From Arsenophonus sp052174475 (GTDB taxonomy: Bacteria; Pseudomonadota; Gammaproteobacteria; Enterobacterales; Enterobacteriaceae), in contig JBQMRO010000016.1 of the NCBI GenBank assembly GCA_052174475.1, forward strand, positions 1-64,000: a stretch of 64,000 bases of DNA, read 5' to 3'. Below are positions 41,217 to 52,558 of this stretch, in pieces. The position numbers and the translations under genes were made by a program. Under the pieces are notes generated by a model that worked only from the letters and a program-made list of their open reading frames with translations, did no database searches and had not been told where the DNA came from. The stretch's first letter is position 1, and each line of letters begins with the position of its first letter.

Positions 41217-41965
41217 TAATGATCAGAGCCATATTTCCCATTGTTTGCTGACGATACTTTTACCTGTTCAAGAAGCGTAATCGTTTTTCTGTGAAAAACG
41301 TTTTCTTCCTTTTAATGATCTACTAGCAATTTCACGTGAATTCCTGAATCCCGTTTATTTGATATGCCCTAGATCATTGTTTGTGCAGGCACAAAATAGG
41401 GAATTTTCGTGAAATAAGGCAGGAAGCACTGAAGTCAAAGCTGAAGACATTTAAAATCTACGAGCTATGTCTATCTAGACATAGTATGAAATATCTTCTG
41501 CAAATACCAAATGAAACTTCATGATGTTATTTTTCGTAGTTATAGATCAATTGCGGCCAATGCTCGACATTTCTTACGTGATTTTAACTAAGAATGCTCC
41601 ATGGCTACCTATTGGGTATTTATAAATCGCTCTTTTGATCTATGAAAACATTCAGTCACTAAAAAATAGGAATTTAACTGCTCTCTGTACAGAGATTGGT
41701 ATAGAACACCAACTTAAAGACCGCCGATGGATCTCCTAAAACGAATGGTATGATTGAGCTATTTAATGGGCGAATAAAACATATACCGCAAAGCTATCAT
41801 TTTAATTATGATAAAGAACTTTTGATCACTTTGCATTAATATGCTTAATTGTACAATTAAGAATTAATTTAATCAGTATTAAGATAGTAAAACTCCTTTA
41901 CAGTCCATGAAATTTATTCAAAGTTAAACTGAATTATTCAAAAAATCTATATACATCTTTCAGTA
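41217..41965 (+). mobile_element. IS481-family fragment ending next to sanA
   Basis: The right three quarters of an IS481 copy, beginning at the point where the IS1595 interrupts it. It reads NGMIELFNGRI-like residues near 41745-41775 and ends (CATCTTTCAG) about 20 bases before the sanA ATG. The left part is missing. The native sanA promoter region is therefore replaced by IS sequence. Confidence 0.75.
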
Positions 41966-41983
41966 TATAAAATATAGGCGTAG

Positions 41984-42664
41984 ATGATGAAGAAATTCCT
42001 TATTTATAGCTTACTTACCATTTCATTAACAGCAATTGTTACTACTCTTGCATTCGATCATTGGATTAGCTGGAAAACTGCTAACTATATCTATGATGAT
42101 GTAAAAAAATTACCAACTCGCACCGTTGGTATGATTTTAGGTACATCAAAATATTATTCTAGTGGCTTACCTAATGAGTACTATAAGTATCTAATTCAAG
42201 GCGCCATCAATGCCTATGATAGCGGTAAAATAAAATACTTGCTTGTTAGTGATGATAATACTCATCATAATTATAATAAACTGATCACCATGCGTAAAGA
42301 CCTGATATCAGCAGGTATCCAAGCAACAAAAATTGTATTAGATTTTGCTGGCTTTAGAACATTAGATTCTATTATCCGAGATTACAAAGTGTTTACTACT
42401 AACAATTTTACTATTATTACACAACGTTTCCATTGTGAAAGAGCATTATTTATCGCCATAAAAAAAGAAATAGATGCACAGTATTATGCGGTTTTTTCAC
42501 CAAAAAAAATTCTTAAAGTTCGTTTACGTGAGGCTTTACCTGTATTAATGCTCTGATTGATCTTTATGTATTAAAAATGAACCTCGTTTTTCAGATAAAC
42601 AAGAACCTATTCCTGCACAAATAAAAATGCCTGATAGTATTAAAGGATATCCTGCTTTTTACTA
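41984..42664 (+). pseudogene. sanA: sanA (YdcF/DUF218-type inner-membrane protein), C-terminus frameshifted
   Basis: The first 185 or so codons match SanA well: a membrane anchor (residues 4-24) then HWISWKTANYIYDDVKKLPTR, GMILGTSKYYSSG, (M)RKDLISAG, LDFAGFRTLDSI and ITQRFHCERALFIA. After VRLRE the frame shifts, giving the false end ALPVLML at 42556. The lost tail continues in another frame as ALIDLYVLK, then after a second shift in the A-run as NEPRFSDKQEPIPAQIKMP, ending at 42664. SanA affects envelope barrier function and vancomycin resistance. A shortened 190-residue protein keeps the core domain, so partial function cannot be ruled out. Confidence 0.85.
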
Positions 42665-42761
42665 AAAGAGCTTAAATGATATAAGCCAATCAAGTAGTGA
42701 ATTTATTAGTTAAAAATTTACCCCTACTAAGGAATTAATTTATTTGATACTTGTAGTAATA

Positions 42762-44235
42762 TCGGGGCTATATTGCTGAAGGGTTCTTACTTTGTTCGCA
42801 GAGCAATTTGTAGCAATATCTGTATTTTAATTGTTTCAATTTTAAACAGCCTTCTTTAGAATCAATAATTCGGTAAATAAAATGATCATCTATCATGAAA
42901 TCTATTTAGTCCATCCTTTTAATTAGATGATATAACTTTTCACATTTTAAATGTGGAATTACTTACTAAAAATCTCTGATTACCTAACCTTATTTAGGCG
43001 ATAGTAACTATTCTCCTGCTCGCTAGATCAGGTTTTATACTACTTATCATTCATTCGAGAAAAGAATAGACGCCCTCAATAGATTATTTAGGATAATTCG
43101 TAACTTTTGTTTCGACCACGAAATAAAAGAAAATAAAAATTTGAATTAATTTCTTATTCAAGAATTCTACTTTGTAGAAAAAATATCAAATTTTAACTTC
43201 TAAATTAGAAGTCCATTTCTTAAATAACATCATTATTTTCGTATCAATAATAGAATAACATTTTATCGAAATAAAAAGCTGCTGTATTTAAAATACATCA
43301 AAGAAAATGTGGCAAAATAAATATATTTTTAATAAAAAATTAAAAATAAAGTAAATTTAGTTATTTTTATGTATTAATTTTAATTTTTTTTATTATTTGA
43401 ATGTATATATTGATTTTATGATAAAAAGCAATATAAATGGCGTTTATGCAAAAGATATTTTTTAATGATGATTCTACTTTTGTGAAGTTAGCATATGCTA
43501 ATGAGCAAATCGATGATCGGCTTAAGAAAATGGCTAACACGCTCTGCATTAAACTCTTCAGAATGATCGTTCATATGACTTTGTTAATTTTAAGTGATCA
43601 AAATCGTGATTCGTTCTTTTCTTTTTCTTTTTTTACTCCCGCGTTTTCTAGCTTTCCTATGCGGGATATAACCCTTCCCTTTAAATAATTTAAGAAAAAA
43701 TATTTCGTCAACTTTAACAATGCTACTTGTGTATTTATATTACCTATCTCTATTGAAGCAAGGAAGCAGTAATGCTATTTAAACACTATTTTAAATCAAT
43801 ATTTGTTTGTTTTGCTTGACTGCAGCCTAAAATCAAGCTATGCGATATATATCGCAGATAACTAAACCATTTATCTTTGTGATGTAGTTTTATCAAAGAA
43901 CTTCTAGTAAGATTGTTAAATATTTTTCTGTAATTAGAAGATTTTGCAATGATATCGCTATAATATTAATGAATATTCCTAGCGGATAGGATCCCCAATA
44001 CAATAATATTGTATATTATAAAATATATATAAGTTGTTTCAATGCGTTAATCAACATCAGCTAACAGATTGTAGCTGAACCAAATAATGAAATGTAGCTT
44101 CCTCATTCCATGAAATGAGGAAAAAATTTGTTTAATCTAAATTACTGTTTGTTTTATGGCAACTTCTGTGTAGTAAAAATCCTTTATATAATAGAATGAA
44201 CTTCTATCAACAACCTTTACCAAAGGCACCTAATT
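42762..44235 (-). mobile_element. IS1595-family relic with an AT-rich insert
   Basis: The ends resemble the family repeats (GGCTATATTGCTGAAGGGTTCTT and, at the right, CAACAACCTTTACCAAAGGC). The order of landmarks matches the minus-strand copy at 3074-4095. It is about 0.45 kb too long because of an unrelated stretch at about 43090-43495. The open frame 43437-43688 on the plus strand is antisense to it. Confidence 0.72.
43090..43495. other. AT-rich ~0.4-kb insert inside IS1595
   Basis: Extremely AT-rich block, without similarity to any other repeat I recognise in the window, lying where the intact IS1595 copies run on without a gap. No open frame beyond 60 codons. Its origin is unknown. Confidence 0.4.
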
Positions 44236-44714
44236 TTAGAAAGTTAACAACTAATACTCGGAATAAATCTTCTAGAAAGCGTAAACAGAATTATCGCATA
44301 CAGCTCAACCAATTACAGTGCTCGTTTCCCGTTTATCTAACTGAAACTGAACACTCCAATCATAGTTGATATCTGTAGATATCTCTGATCTTTTACCTAA
44401 AATACTGACAAAAGACGTATTACAACGCAATAATATCAATAGAGGCTTAAAATAATAAATTAGATAGAATCTAATAAGGATAAGCCCAAAAATCTAGCAC
44501 TAGTAAGAGTTAATAATCACGTCTGGTTATTTGAGCTGACTAATCATTCCAGTAACTGAATTTACGTCTAGGACCGTTTCTTCGTCGGCGAAGCACGGCA
44601 CAAAACTTTACCGATGCGTTAATTAACTGTTTGTCCAGGATGATTATATAAAGATTCTAGCCGTATAGAATATATTCATAAATATATGCCTACTGAGAAA
44701 TATAATTCAGGATA
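44236..44714. other. Unassigned stretch, probably gene remnant
   Basis: Not part of any recognised IS. The base composition is more gene-like than the true spacers, but readings on both strands are broken and I could not name a gene. Confidence 0.35.
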
Positions 44715-45680
44715 AATTCATGATAATGAATTTGCTCCCATCGTAAGGCACTACAATATTTAAAATCAGAGCTGTTTTTCAGCTCAAAAAGCGCATCTAC
44801 TTTTTCTAAATATTATTGCATATCTAAACTTCCATTGCTAAGAGGTAAAAAGAAGATAATGTTGATAATCACAGCCATATTTTCTATCGGTTTCTAACAG
44901 ATACTGTTACCTACTCAGTAAGCCATAGTCGTTTTCCTGAAAAAACGCTCCCTCTATTGATGATCTACTGGTAGTCCGTATGCGAGTTCTTGAACTCCGT
45001 TGTGTTGTATCTTGATCTAGACTAGATTGCTTTTTACGTAGACTAGAAATAAGGAATTTTTGTGAAATAAGGAGAAAGGCCGAATCCCCTAAGAATAAAG
45101 TATTTAAAAACATAATCCTATATTCTATCCACATAGAAATATAACTATCTTCCATAAATGATAAACAGAGCTTCACGACGCTATTTTTTATAGGTATAGT
45201 ATAAATCACGCACTTAATTCATTTTTATCTATCTTTATAAAAAAGACTCTGGTAATGCTTGACGCTTATTAAATAATCTTAATAGAAAGTTCTATAATTA
45301 TCTATTGGTTACTTATAGATAATAGCAAAGAATTTAAAGGGACTTTTTGATCTGCAAAAATTTCAGCCACCAGAAAACAGGAATTCGCCAGTTTGTGCAC
45401 AGAGATTGATACATAACACCGACTTAGCCAGCTGGTTCATTCACAAATGAATGATGTGGGTGAGCGATTTAATGGGCAGATAAAAAATACACTGTAAAAC
45501 TATCCTTTTAATTCTGCTCAAGATCTTAAAATAATTCTGCGTCGATATATTTAACTGTGCAATCAGAAATTACCACTATCAGGGTTAGATAGTAAAACTC
45601 ATTTGCAGTCTATAAAAGATAGATTCAAAGTTAAATCTAAATTATTCAAAAAAAAACATCATACTATCTTGATACCGCAT
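44715..45680 (+). mobile_element. IS481-family element relic
   Basis: A near full-length uninterrupted copy. It has the AAAATCAGAGC landmark near 44760, the GATAATGTTGATAATCACAGCC site near 44855 (the position hit by IS1595 in two other copies), and the C-terminal (T)HLQSIKDRFKVKSKLF-encoding end near 45600-45650. Stops throughout. Confidence 0.78.
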
Positions 45681-45717
45681 GTGATATTTGAAGCCAAAAC
45701 GGGCAATAAATAATCGC

Positions 45718-45739
45718 CAGGTCATTCCAGAATGACCTG
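45718..45739. other. Perfect hairpin between IS481 and the prophage relic
   Basis: Arms CAGGTCATT and AATGACCTG, loop CCAG. Lies downstream of the invertase remnant on the minus strand, so it may once have been its terminator; no T-run follows. Confidence 0.35.
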
Positions 45740-45769
45740 ACAAAATAATTTTATCTTATACTCTTGTTA

Positions 45770-46215
45770 TGAAGAAGATAATGAGCAAAAGGTCTACGTT
45801 GATATGCCATTCGCTTCTCGCTGCAGCTAAACCTCTGCCTGAGTATGTTTAACAATTACCTATCATTCTATTTATTCCAATGAACTTATCATATGAAAGA
45901 AAATGACTTGCTGACGATAATATATCGATAGAATAACATTAAACTATAAAACAAACGTCTCCCATCTTAGAGATGGATATTAAAGTAATCAAATGTTTAA
46001 TACTGAGATTAAGTCTATCCAGCTTCCAGACAACTAAAATGCCATTCGATTTCAGTAAATTTAGCACAAGTTTAACCAAAGTCTTTTTGGTCTCTTTTGC
46101 ACTTATTATCCTTAAAAAACCTGCTCACAATTTATGTAAATGAACAATATTCGCTATAAATCAACGTTTGATCATTTTTTAATGCCATCTCATTATAGCC
46201 TATTTTTCTATTTTG
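45770..46215 (-). pseudogene. DNA invertase (Gin/Pin-type serine recombinase) remnant
   Basis: Reads (I)GY..MALKNDQTLIYS at the start, then LLKSNGILVVWKLDRLNLS followed by IKHLITLI, the core of serine recombinases (family GDTLVVWKLDRLGRSxKHLI). Near the end comes RGLAAARSEWH (family RTQAGLAAARARGR). In Mu-like phages such invertases flip tail-fibre genes. Interrupted by stops and frameshifts; no inversion sites were identified. Confidence 0.72.
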
Positions 46216-46399
46216 ATCCTTTCTTAGCTTTTTAAAAGATTCTTATCTTTATTTTTAGTTAAAAACTAACTAAATCTCTGATTTAAGAAAATCTTGATTT
46301 TAAAAAAAAATTTTTATCTGCGATATATATTCAATGCTATTATCATTTTTTGATAGATTCTGATCGAGAATCTTATTGAGTTTTTCAGAAAATTTTTGG

Positions 46400-47300
46400 T
46401 TATTACGGTAACTTTTAGCAATTTATTTAGTTTATCTAATATTGATGACATAATGTCGATCACTGCATTCAGATGGTTTTTTGAGCACATAGCACAGGCA
46501 ATTCCGATTTAACTTTTTTATATTACTGCTTTAACCAGTCGGCACGATTAGCCAGTTTCTCGCGTGGACGGTAGTTAATTATACCATCTCACTTAATTTT
46601 AATACCAGATTGTAGGTCTTTATTTGCTACCCACCATCCTACTAGGTAGCCATTTCTTGTAAATAGCTAATTTCCTCATTCTCAATCGGATTTAATTCCA
46701 TCGTGTACAACTTTTTAGTTAAAATTAAAATCTATTTAAATCTATAGATTAAGTATTTTACATACCGTTAACTGATGCCATAATTATAGTACCTATTGTA
46801 GGTCTTCTTATAGTTATAACGCAGCGCAGTAACACCATGTAATCCATCGCTACCAGTTCATTATGTTCCTGGCGCATATCGCCTCCGCTAGAGTTCGCAT
46901 AAATTTTGCTGCCTATACGTTGGTAATTAATTGTTTGAGGATAACTCGATACAGTACTTAGTGAATACATATCACTATCGGATATGCAGTTTCCTATTTA
47001 GGTTTATGAGCGTCAGGATACTTCTTTGCTTATAGTTACCTTACCAAACTCCAGTTTTCCGTATCCTAGGGCGATTCTACCAGAGAAATGTCATTATATG
47101 AATGGCAGCGTGATCGCGTATTTCAGCATAATGCGAGGTGAAGATTATCCGCGATTCTGCTAAACATAAGTCATTAAATACCAGTTTAATGCTAGCTGCT
47201 CCCTAGTTCTGGCAAATTCGCCGTGTCGGTCATATCCAGCAGATAAACCAACAACAGCCGTCAGATTAATCCGCTGTAATTACACCGCCTACACGGTACG
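46400..47300 (-). pseudogene. Tail-fibre gene remnant
   Basis: Weak readings on the minus strand typical of phage tail fibres: INYRPREKLANRADW near 46535-46590, and EFARTREQLALN near 47190-47230. The open run 46758-46970 belongs to the same relic. Identification rests on short motifs and on neighbours. Confidence 0.45.
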
Positions 47301-49229
47301 GTCAGCGCCTAAAAATGTTTTACTGCTGATAGCAGTAGTGATAGTAAGTGACAATGGTGTTATCAACAATCACAAATCCTCTTCCCCGTCCAATGATAAA
47401 CCAAATATCAGTATAATGCGCTAATTAAGAGTCTACCTAGACATCGTCAGCTTAATGGTATTAAAACTGGTAAGTTGCACACCCGGTAAAGATCAGTGCT
47501 AAAAAATGACGACACCTATCTTGGTAGAATATCTTACTCAAGCTATTTAGCTTAGTAAACGCATACTGCCCGACTGACTACTGCTTAGTCAGTTTAAGTA
47601 CTAGATTACCCTGTTAGGTAGAATACCAGATCAGTTATATATTAACTCGTATATCAATCTTTTCATAAACCAGTACTTACACCATATCATTAAGTCAACG
47701 CACTTGCACTCTTCCAAGCACAATATATCTCAAGACTAGAATATAGCTATTGACAAACAAACTCTTGGTTAACAACAGGATACAGGTTGATAATTACTAG
47801 TTTCAGATGGGATCACTATTATATCACAAATTCACGAATGATCACTCATAGATAAAAACAGTATGCTTCGCATGAACTGTTCCTACGATAAAAAAAGGTG
47901 GGGAATCTTGATCAAATGAATACAATTGCATAAATTCTCATGATCCTCAGTTTTTATTATAGCCAGTCCGCGTTCAGCGTGATATTTTGTTTATCTGAAT
48001 CTCTCAATCCCTGATGGTTTTCATCAGGATAATGATTGATAATGGTTATCAACCATTAACATTATCCTCCCCCCGCTTAGCTGTAGATTGGCGCTTCATC
48101 CCATCTATTTTTTGATGCTTATTGGTGACAGCCTAACTTTTCTGTCAGTGGTAAATATCAAGATTATCCCTGACGGATAATCGTATGCTTAAAAATCTCA
48201 GTCTTGTCACAGAGAGAGAGCGCAAGACCTCTCCAACGAAAATTACACCGTGTGCGTACCAGTTATGCTGGTAGATAGTGAGCGCCGATCAGCTTGCTAG
48301 ATTTGCAAACATCGTAGAATCGGGAAAAGACAAGCAGGTTTCTTTAGGCTACGCATTAAAGAGTATCATCTTATCTCTCTTTTGGTAGGAGAGATATTAA
48401 TCAATAACTGCTCAGACCGAAACTAAGCCAGAAAAGTCCCAATGCCTACTACTTATAGGCTACAATCATCTCGTGGTAATGATCTGCGTATCCGTTTCAA
48501 TAAAAACCAGCTTCTCTAAACTTAACGCCACTCTCAACCACTATTTATTAGTGATCTTAACTACGCTGTCGCTTGACAGCGTAGCAAAAGATTTATCCGC
48601 TTATTCTAAACATCCAGCGTGATCTGATGTAATTTACATCGGTAACTTTCCAACGTCTGTAGCCTCCATCGTTTACATTAAGCAGATTACGGCAAGACCT
48701 GCCTCTCAGCTGGCATATTCAAATAGCATTTGATCACTGTAAAAATTCTAGCTATGTGGTCGTTACTTTTCTAGGTAACTAAAATCAATCTTAGATCACT
48801 AAGCATCCTTAACGCTACTAACACGTTCATCTTGGCGTATAAAAATGCGAGTTAGCAGTATGCGAGGTAAACACCTCTCATAATATTAATTAAACGGCCC
48901 GCCTTTTCTTCCATTATTCTCCCCTACCCGATCAAAAACTTATCTGCTGTGTACTAAACTTAAGAACTACCACACCGCTATTCTGCATAGAATAGCGCAA
49001 CTAGAAATATGCGGCACACCACTCTTTGGTAGAGTGGATCAGATTTCAATTAGCATAAGCAGCTATAAGAGCTTACATTTATCATGCATCACTACGGCAT
49101 AAGCATCAACGGATATTTGCGTTCTCTTAATTATCTTCTATAATTTAAATATCTATTAATCCCTACTGAGTCGTCAATGATGCTTAACGGCGTGCTAAAA
49201 TAATACTTTTGATACGTTAATCGTTTCTT

Positions 49230-49700
49230 ATATGATAAAATTATCCGTCGCAATACTTTTATGTCTGTTCAAATTAAGAATATCGCAGCTATTATGCTGC
49301 TGATTTACGTCTTAATCAGCAAACATCATCCTGCCTGGATAGCATCAGATCTATATCTCACTCCGATAGCTATCACGTGGTTTTCGATCACACTCGACAA
49401 AATGCTCATCAGCAAAATTCACTCGCTGTTTATCGCAGTTAATAACCGCAGTATATTAATCTCGAAATATAATGCGCCAAATACAACGCTATCATCGCCG
49501 TTGACATACAAGTAACAGCACAGAACCTGTTCGCCAAAATGAGCAGCCGTAATCTTTATTATCTTAACTATTACGCTATAATATCGATAACTAGAGAATA
49601 CGCAGCTTATCATAATTAAGCAACTGAATCTGAACGCGGACGTTTTTCTCATAAATATCGTTCACGCTGCCAATCATTAATGTGCAGCCTTTCATAATTG
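49230..49700 (-). pseudogene. Baseplate assembly protein V (gpV) remnant
   Basis: Starts MIGSVNDIYEKNVRVQIQ near 49679, then after frameshifts AAHFGEQVLCCYLYVNGDD and SVVFGALY, the gpV pattern (family RIGxVxxV...ARVR, then GEQVLVLSPSGDLxxAVVLGALY). gpV forms the membrane-piercing spike of contractile tails. The plus-strand open frame 49261-49515 is antisense to it. Confidence 0.72.
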
Positions 49701-50236
49701 TTTTCCGGTTTAAATATCAAGGACTAATGCAATTGGTTTTTATCCTATCACCTGTTTCTGGAAGGATTCTCTACTCGAGATGATTTCCTGTTCGGATGTG
49801 CGTTAGGTCTTTCCTATTAAATCCAGGCTCAATTTATTGATGTAATTACTTTAGCAGAAAAAAGTTTGCCTGGTTTCGATAATAATCAACATCCGGTAAA
49901 GGCGATCAAAGTTGTTAAGGCGTAGCCGTTAAACTCAGATTGATCGCCATATTACTTGCTAATTTCAAGGTTACTACTCGTTGATATTTATCATGCCACT
50001 TCAGTGCCCCGTCTAAACTTTTCAATAGCTTCTTCCAGGTGGCATTTTCCTAACTTTTTACGATTTTAGTCTATCGGAACTTATCGTGAATCCTGATTAG
50101 TTATTCACCGTTTTTCTCATCATTTCATCTATTGTGTCATCGCCTTTAAGCTGATGGGTAAATAATTGTTTCGCTATCTGCCTTGGTATTTGATCTTGGC
50201 CTGCGTATAGCATACGGTTAAGCATATCGCATAGTA

Positions 50237-50290
50237 ACAAAAATTCTTCATGCAGTATAAAGGATTTCTATCAAGAATCATTGTCAACAC
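50237..50290 (-). mobile_element. IS1595 left-end fragment
   Basis: The reverse complement TTGACAATGATTCTTGATAG plus AAATCC matches the left end of the IS1595 copies. Only the end is left; it marks the border of the prophage relic. Confidence 0.5.
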
Positions 50291-50718
50291 ATAATTTATT
50301 TCAGTCATAGCCATAACCTTAAAAAACTCTCTTTCCAGCAGGGAAGAGAGAGCACTTTGCTGACTTCTTTTAGATTTTTGACCTCCTGATAAGGATAATT
50401 TTTGAAAATTTGTAAAACTTTTCTAAAAAAGAATAACTAAAATTACTGGCAGTAGAAATATCAGCGGATGTAATATTACAACTGCAAGCAATAATCTCTA
50501 ATAATACTATAAATCAGAACACTAGCTATACTTAAGGAATAAGTAAGTGTTAAATATACTACTAAATAGTACATTTGTTTTGTGATAATAAAAATTCTAT
50601 TTAATCAATAAATAGAAAAAATTCTGAAGAGTTAGAATGATATTGCTGATTATAATTAAGTTAACTTATTAGAAATTATATCTATATTTTTATTATTTTT
50701 TAATCTATATAAAATTAT
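50291..50718. other. Gene-free stretch
   Basis: AT-rich with one imperfect inverted repeat at about 50327-50352 (CTCTCTTTCC / GGGAAGAGAG). No gene or IS remnant recognised. Confidence 0.4.
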
Positions 50719-51786
50719 TACTATTTTAACAAAAGTTGTTAGTAGAAATCCATTCTACTGTAAAAAAAGATTTTCGCTACAGAAATTGCTATGAAAAAGC
50801 AAACAATCATAAAGATCAAAGAAACTTTTTCCTTACTCCATAGCAACATAAACTACATCTCATTAGTTATCTTTGTAATAATCTATCGAATGATTTAAAT
50901 TTATATATTAAAGAAACTCATTTCACTTTACCTTGACCATATTGTTATAATGAACATGTTATTCACTGGATATATTCATTATGTTTACATAGATATCGTT
51001 GCAAAATTTCTAATTACAGAAAAATATTTAACAATCTTCTGAGAAAGTCCTCTGATGAAACTAGATCACAAGAATAAATAGTTTAGTTATCTGCGATGTA
51101 TGTTTAATAAGTTAACTTTGTGAAAGTCAGCGAAAAACAAGCATTGATTTGAAAGCAGCGTTTAGATGGGGGCGCCCTTGCTTCCTTACTTCCTTCCTTC
51201 TTTACTTCCTTGTTTCCTTGCTTCACTGAAGACAACTAACTTAAAGGTACTAAGTGGTATTGTTAAAATTAATGAAACATTTTCCTTTAATTCTTTAAAG
51301 AGAATTGTTATATCTAATATATAAAAAATAGAAAACGCGGGAGAACAGGAGATAAAAGGAAAGAACAAGTTGTGATCTTAATCGCCAAAGATTAAGAGGA
51401 TCATGTAAGCGATAAGATTCTTGAAGAGTTTAATGCAGAGTGTGTTAATTGTTTTTTTTGAGCCGATCATCGATAAAGAGTTCATACTTAGCTCAGATGA
51501 AGAAAAATAGTACGAAATATTTGTAACAAGCATAAAATTAGTTACCACCGCCTAATAACTCTCTGGTAATTATAGAGTTATTGATAAGGAATTCTAGATT
51601 CAAAATCTGAATAGTTTCATGAACTGATTAAAAGGATACTTTTAGTAGATTCTATGTTATATAGTAGTTTTATTTATATAATTATCTGACCTTGAGAAGG
51701 TTACTTAAAATCAGAAGAATTAAAATATAGAAGTTACTACAAATTACTCTGCACACAAAGAAAGAAACCTCTTTGCTAGGATAGCA
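50719..51786 (+). mobile_element. IS1595-family copy upstream of gmhA
   Basis: About 1.07 kb. Nearly identical to the copy at 52559-53593 and much closer to it than to the others; the last 200 bp differ at only a handful of positions. Transposase pieces read REQVV.LIAKD-like residues near 51365, then (K)ILEEFNAECVNCFF, then (D)KEFILSSDEE. Frames are broken. Flanks AAAATTAT and AATTTTAT are similar but not identical. A decayed homopurine/pyrimidine run (CTTCC repeats) sits near 51180-51225. Confidence 0.8.
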
Positions 51787-51937
51787 AATTTTATTTATTA
51801 ATATAAATATATTAATTATAATAAGTTCATAAATTATTTATTAAAATTAACTTACTTGTTATAAGTAACATTGATACTTCTTTCATAAAATTTAATCAGT
51901 TACATTAAAATTTTGAAAAATATTTTTAGGAGTGAAA

Positions 51938-52519
51938 GTGATATACAAGGAGCTTATTTGCTCTGAATTAGAAGAAGCGGCGCTGACATTGAAGAATTTT
52001 CTTAATAACAGGAAAAATATCGAAGCAATTGAAGAAGCTGCGATTATGTTATCAAATGCCTTTAAAGATGGAAGGAAAGCATTATCTTGTGGTAATGGTG
52101 GATCGCACTGTGATGCTATGCATTTTGCAGAAGAATTAACTGGGTATTATCGTAAAAATCGGCCAGGTTATCCAGCTATTGCTATTTCTGATGTTAGTCA
52201 TCTCTCTTGCGTTAGTAACGATTTTGGTTATGATTATGTTTTTTCCCGTTATATAGAGGCTGTAGCTAAAAAAGGGGATATATTATTTGCGATTTCAACA
52301 TCAGGTAATTCTCGCAATATTATTAAAGCAATTAAGGTTGCACGTACTAAAGGGATGAAAGTGATCACATTGACAGGTAAAGAGGGTGGAAAAATAGCAG
52401 GAACTTCTGATATTGAGATCAGAGTAGCTCATTTTGGCTATGCCGATCGGATCCAAGAAATTCATATTAAAGTGATTCACATCTTAATTCAGCTAATAGA
52501 AAAAGAAATGGTAAAATAA
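51938..52519 (+). CDS. gmhA: GmhA, sedoheptulose-7-phosphate isomerase
   Basis: 193 residues (E. coli 192). Converts sedoheptulose 7-phosphate to D-glycero-D-manno-heptose 7-phosphate, the first step to the heptose of LPS inner core. SIS-domain fold: LSCGNGGSHCDAMHFAEELTG, RPGYPAIAISDVSHLSCVSND, ISTSGNSRNIIKA, then the C-terminal HFGYADRIQEIHIKVIHILIQ. The GTG at 51938 is preferred over that at 51932 because AGGAG (51928-51932) lies five bases before it and the protein then starts like E. coli. It stands alone between two direct IS1595 copies. Base use is normal, so it is native and not cargo. It is intact, implying a heptose-containing LPS core is still made. Confidence 0.95.
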   Translation: MIYKELICSELEEAALTLKNFLNNRKNIEAIEEAAIMLSNAFKDGRKALSCGNGGSHCDAMHFAEELTGYYRKNRPGYPAIAISDVSHLSCVSNDFGYDYVFSRYIEAVAKKGDILFAISTSGNSRNIIKAIKVARTKGMKVITLTGKEGGKIAGTSDIEIRVAHFGYADRIQEIHIKVIHILIQLIEKEMVK

Positions 52520-52541
52520 CATCACTATATAGTAGTGATGA
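52520..52541 (+). terminator. Hairpin after gmhA
   Basis: CATCACTA / TAGTGATG arms directly after the stop codon. No clear T-run follows, so termination would be weak. Confidence 0.4.
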
Positions 52542-52558
52542 ATATGTGATGTAATTTT

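Larger units (their letters stand above)
45770..50230 (-). mobile_element. Prophage relic (tail/baseplate region of a P2- or Mu-like phage)
   Basis: An island of less AT-rich DNA without IS481/IS256/IS1595 copies inside. On the minus strand, in transcription order, it holds an unassigned part (50230-49700), a gpV-like baseplate gene (about 49700-49230), unassigned stretches, tail-fibre-like pieces (about 47300-46400) and a DNA invertase (about 46215-45770). This is the tail-gene order of P2/Mu-type phages, with the invertase next to the fibre genes. Every gene is broken. No integrase, terminase or capsid gene is present. An IS1595 end fragment borders it at 50237-50290. Confidence 0.7.

Noticed and set aside
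43437..43688. Plus-strand frame of 83 codons
   Set aside because: Antisense to an IS1595-family relic; the similar frames at 51186-51368 and 52967-53182 are also read against the transposase strand.
49261..49515. Plus-strand frame of 84 codons
   Set aside because: The opposite strand carries the gpV-like remnant, which explains the open run.
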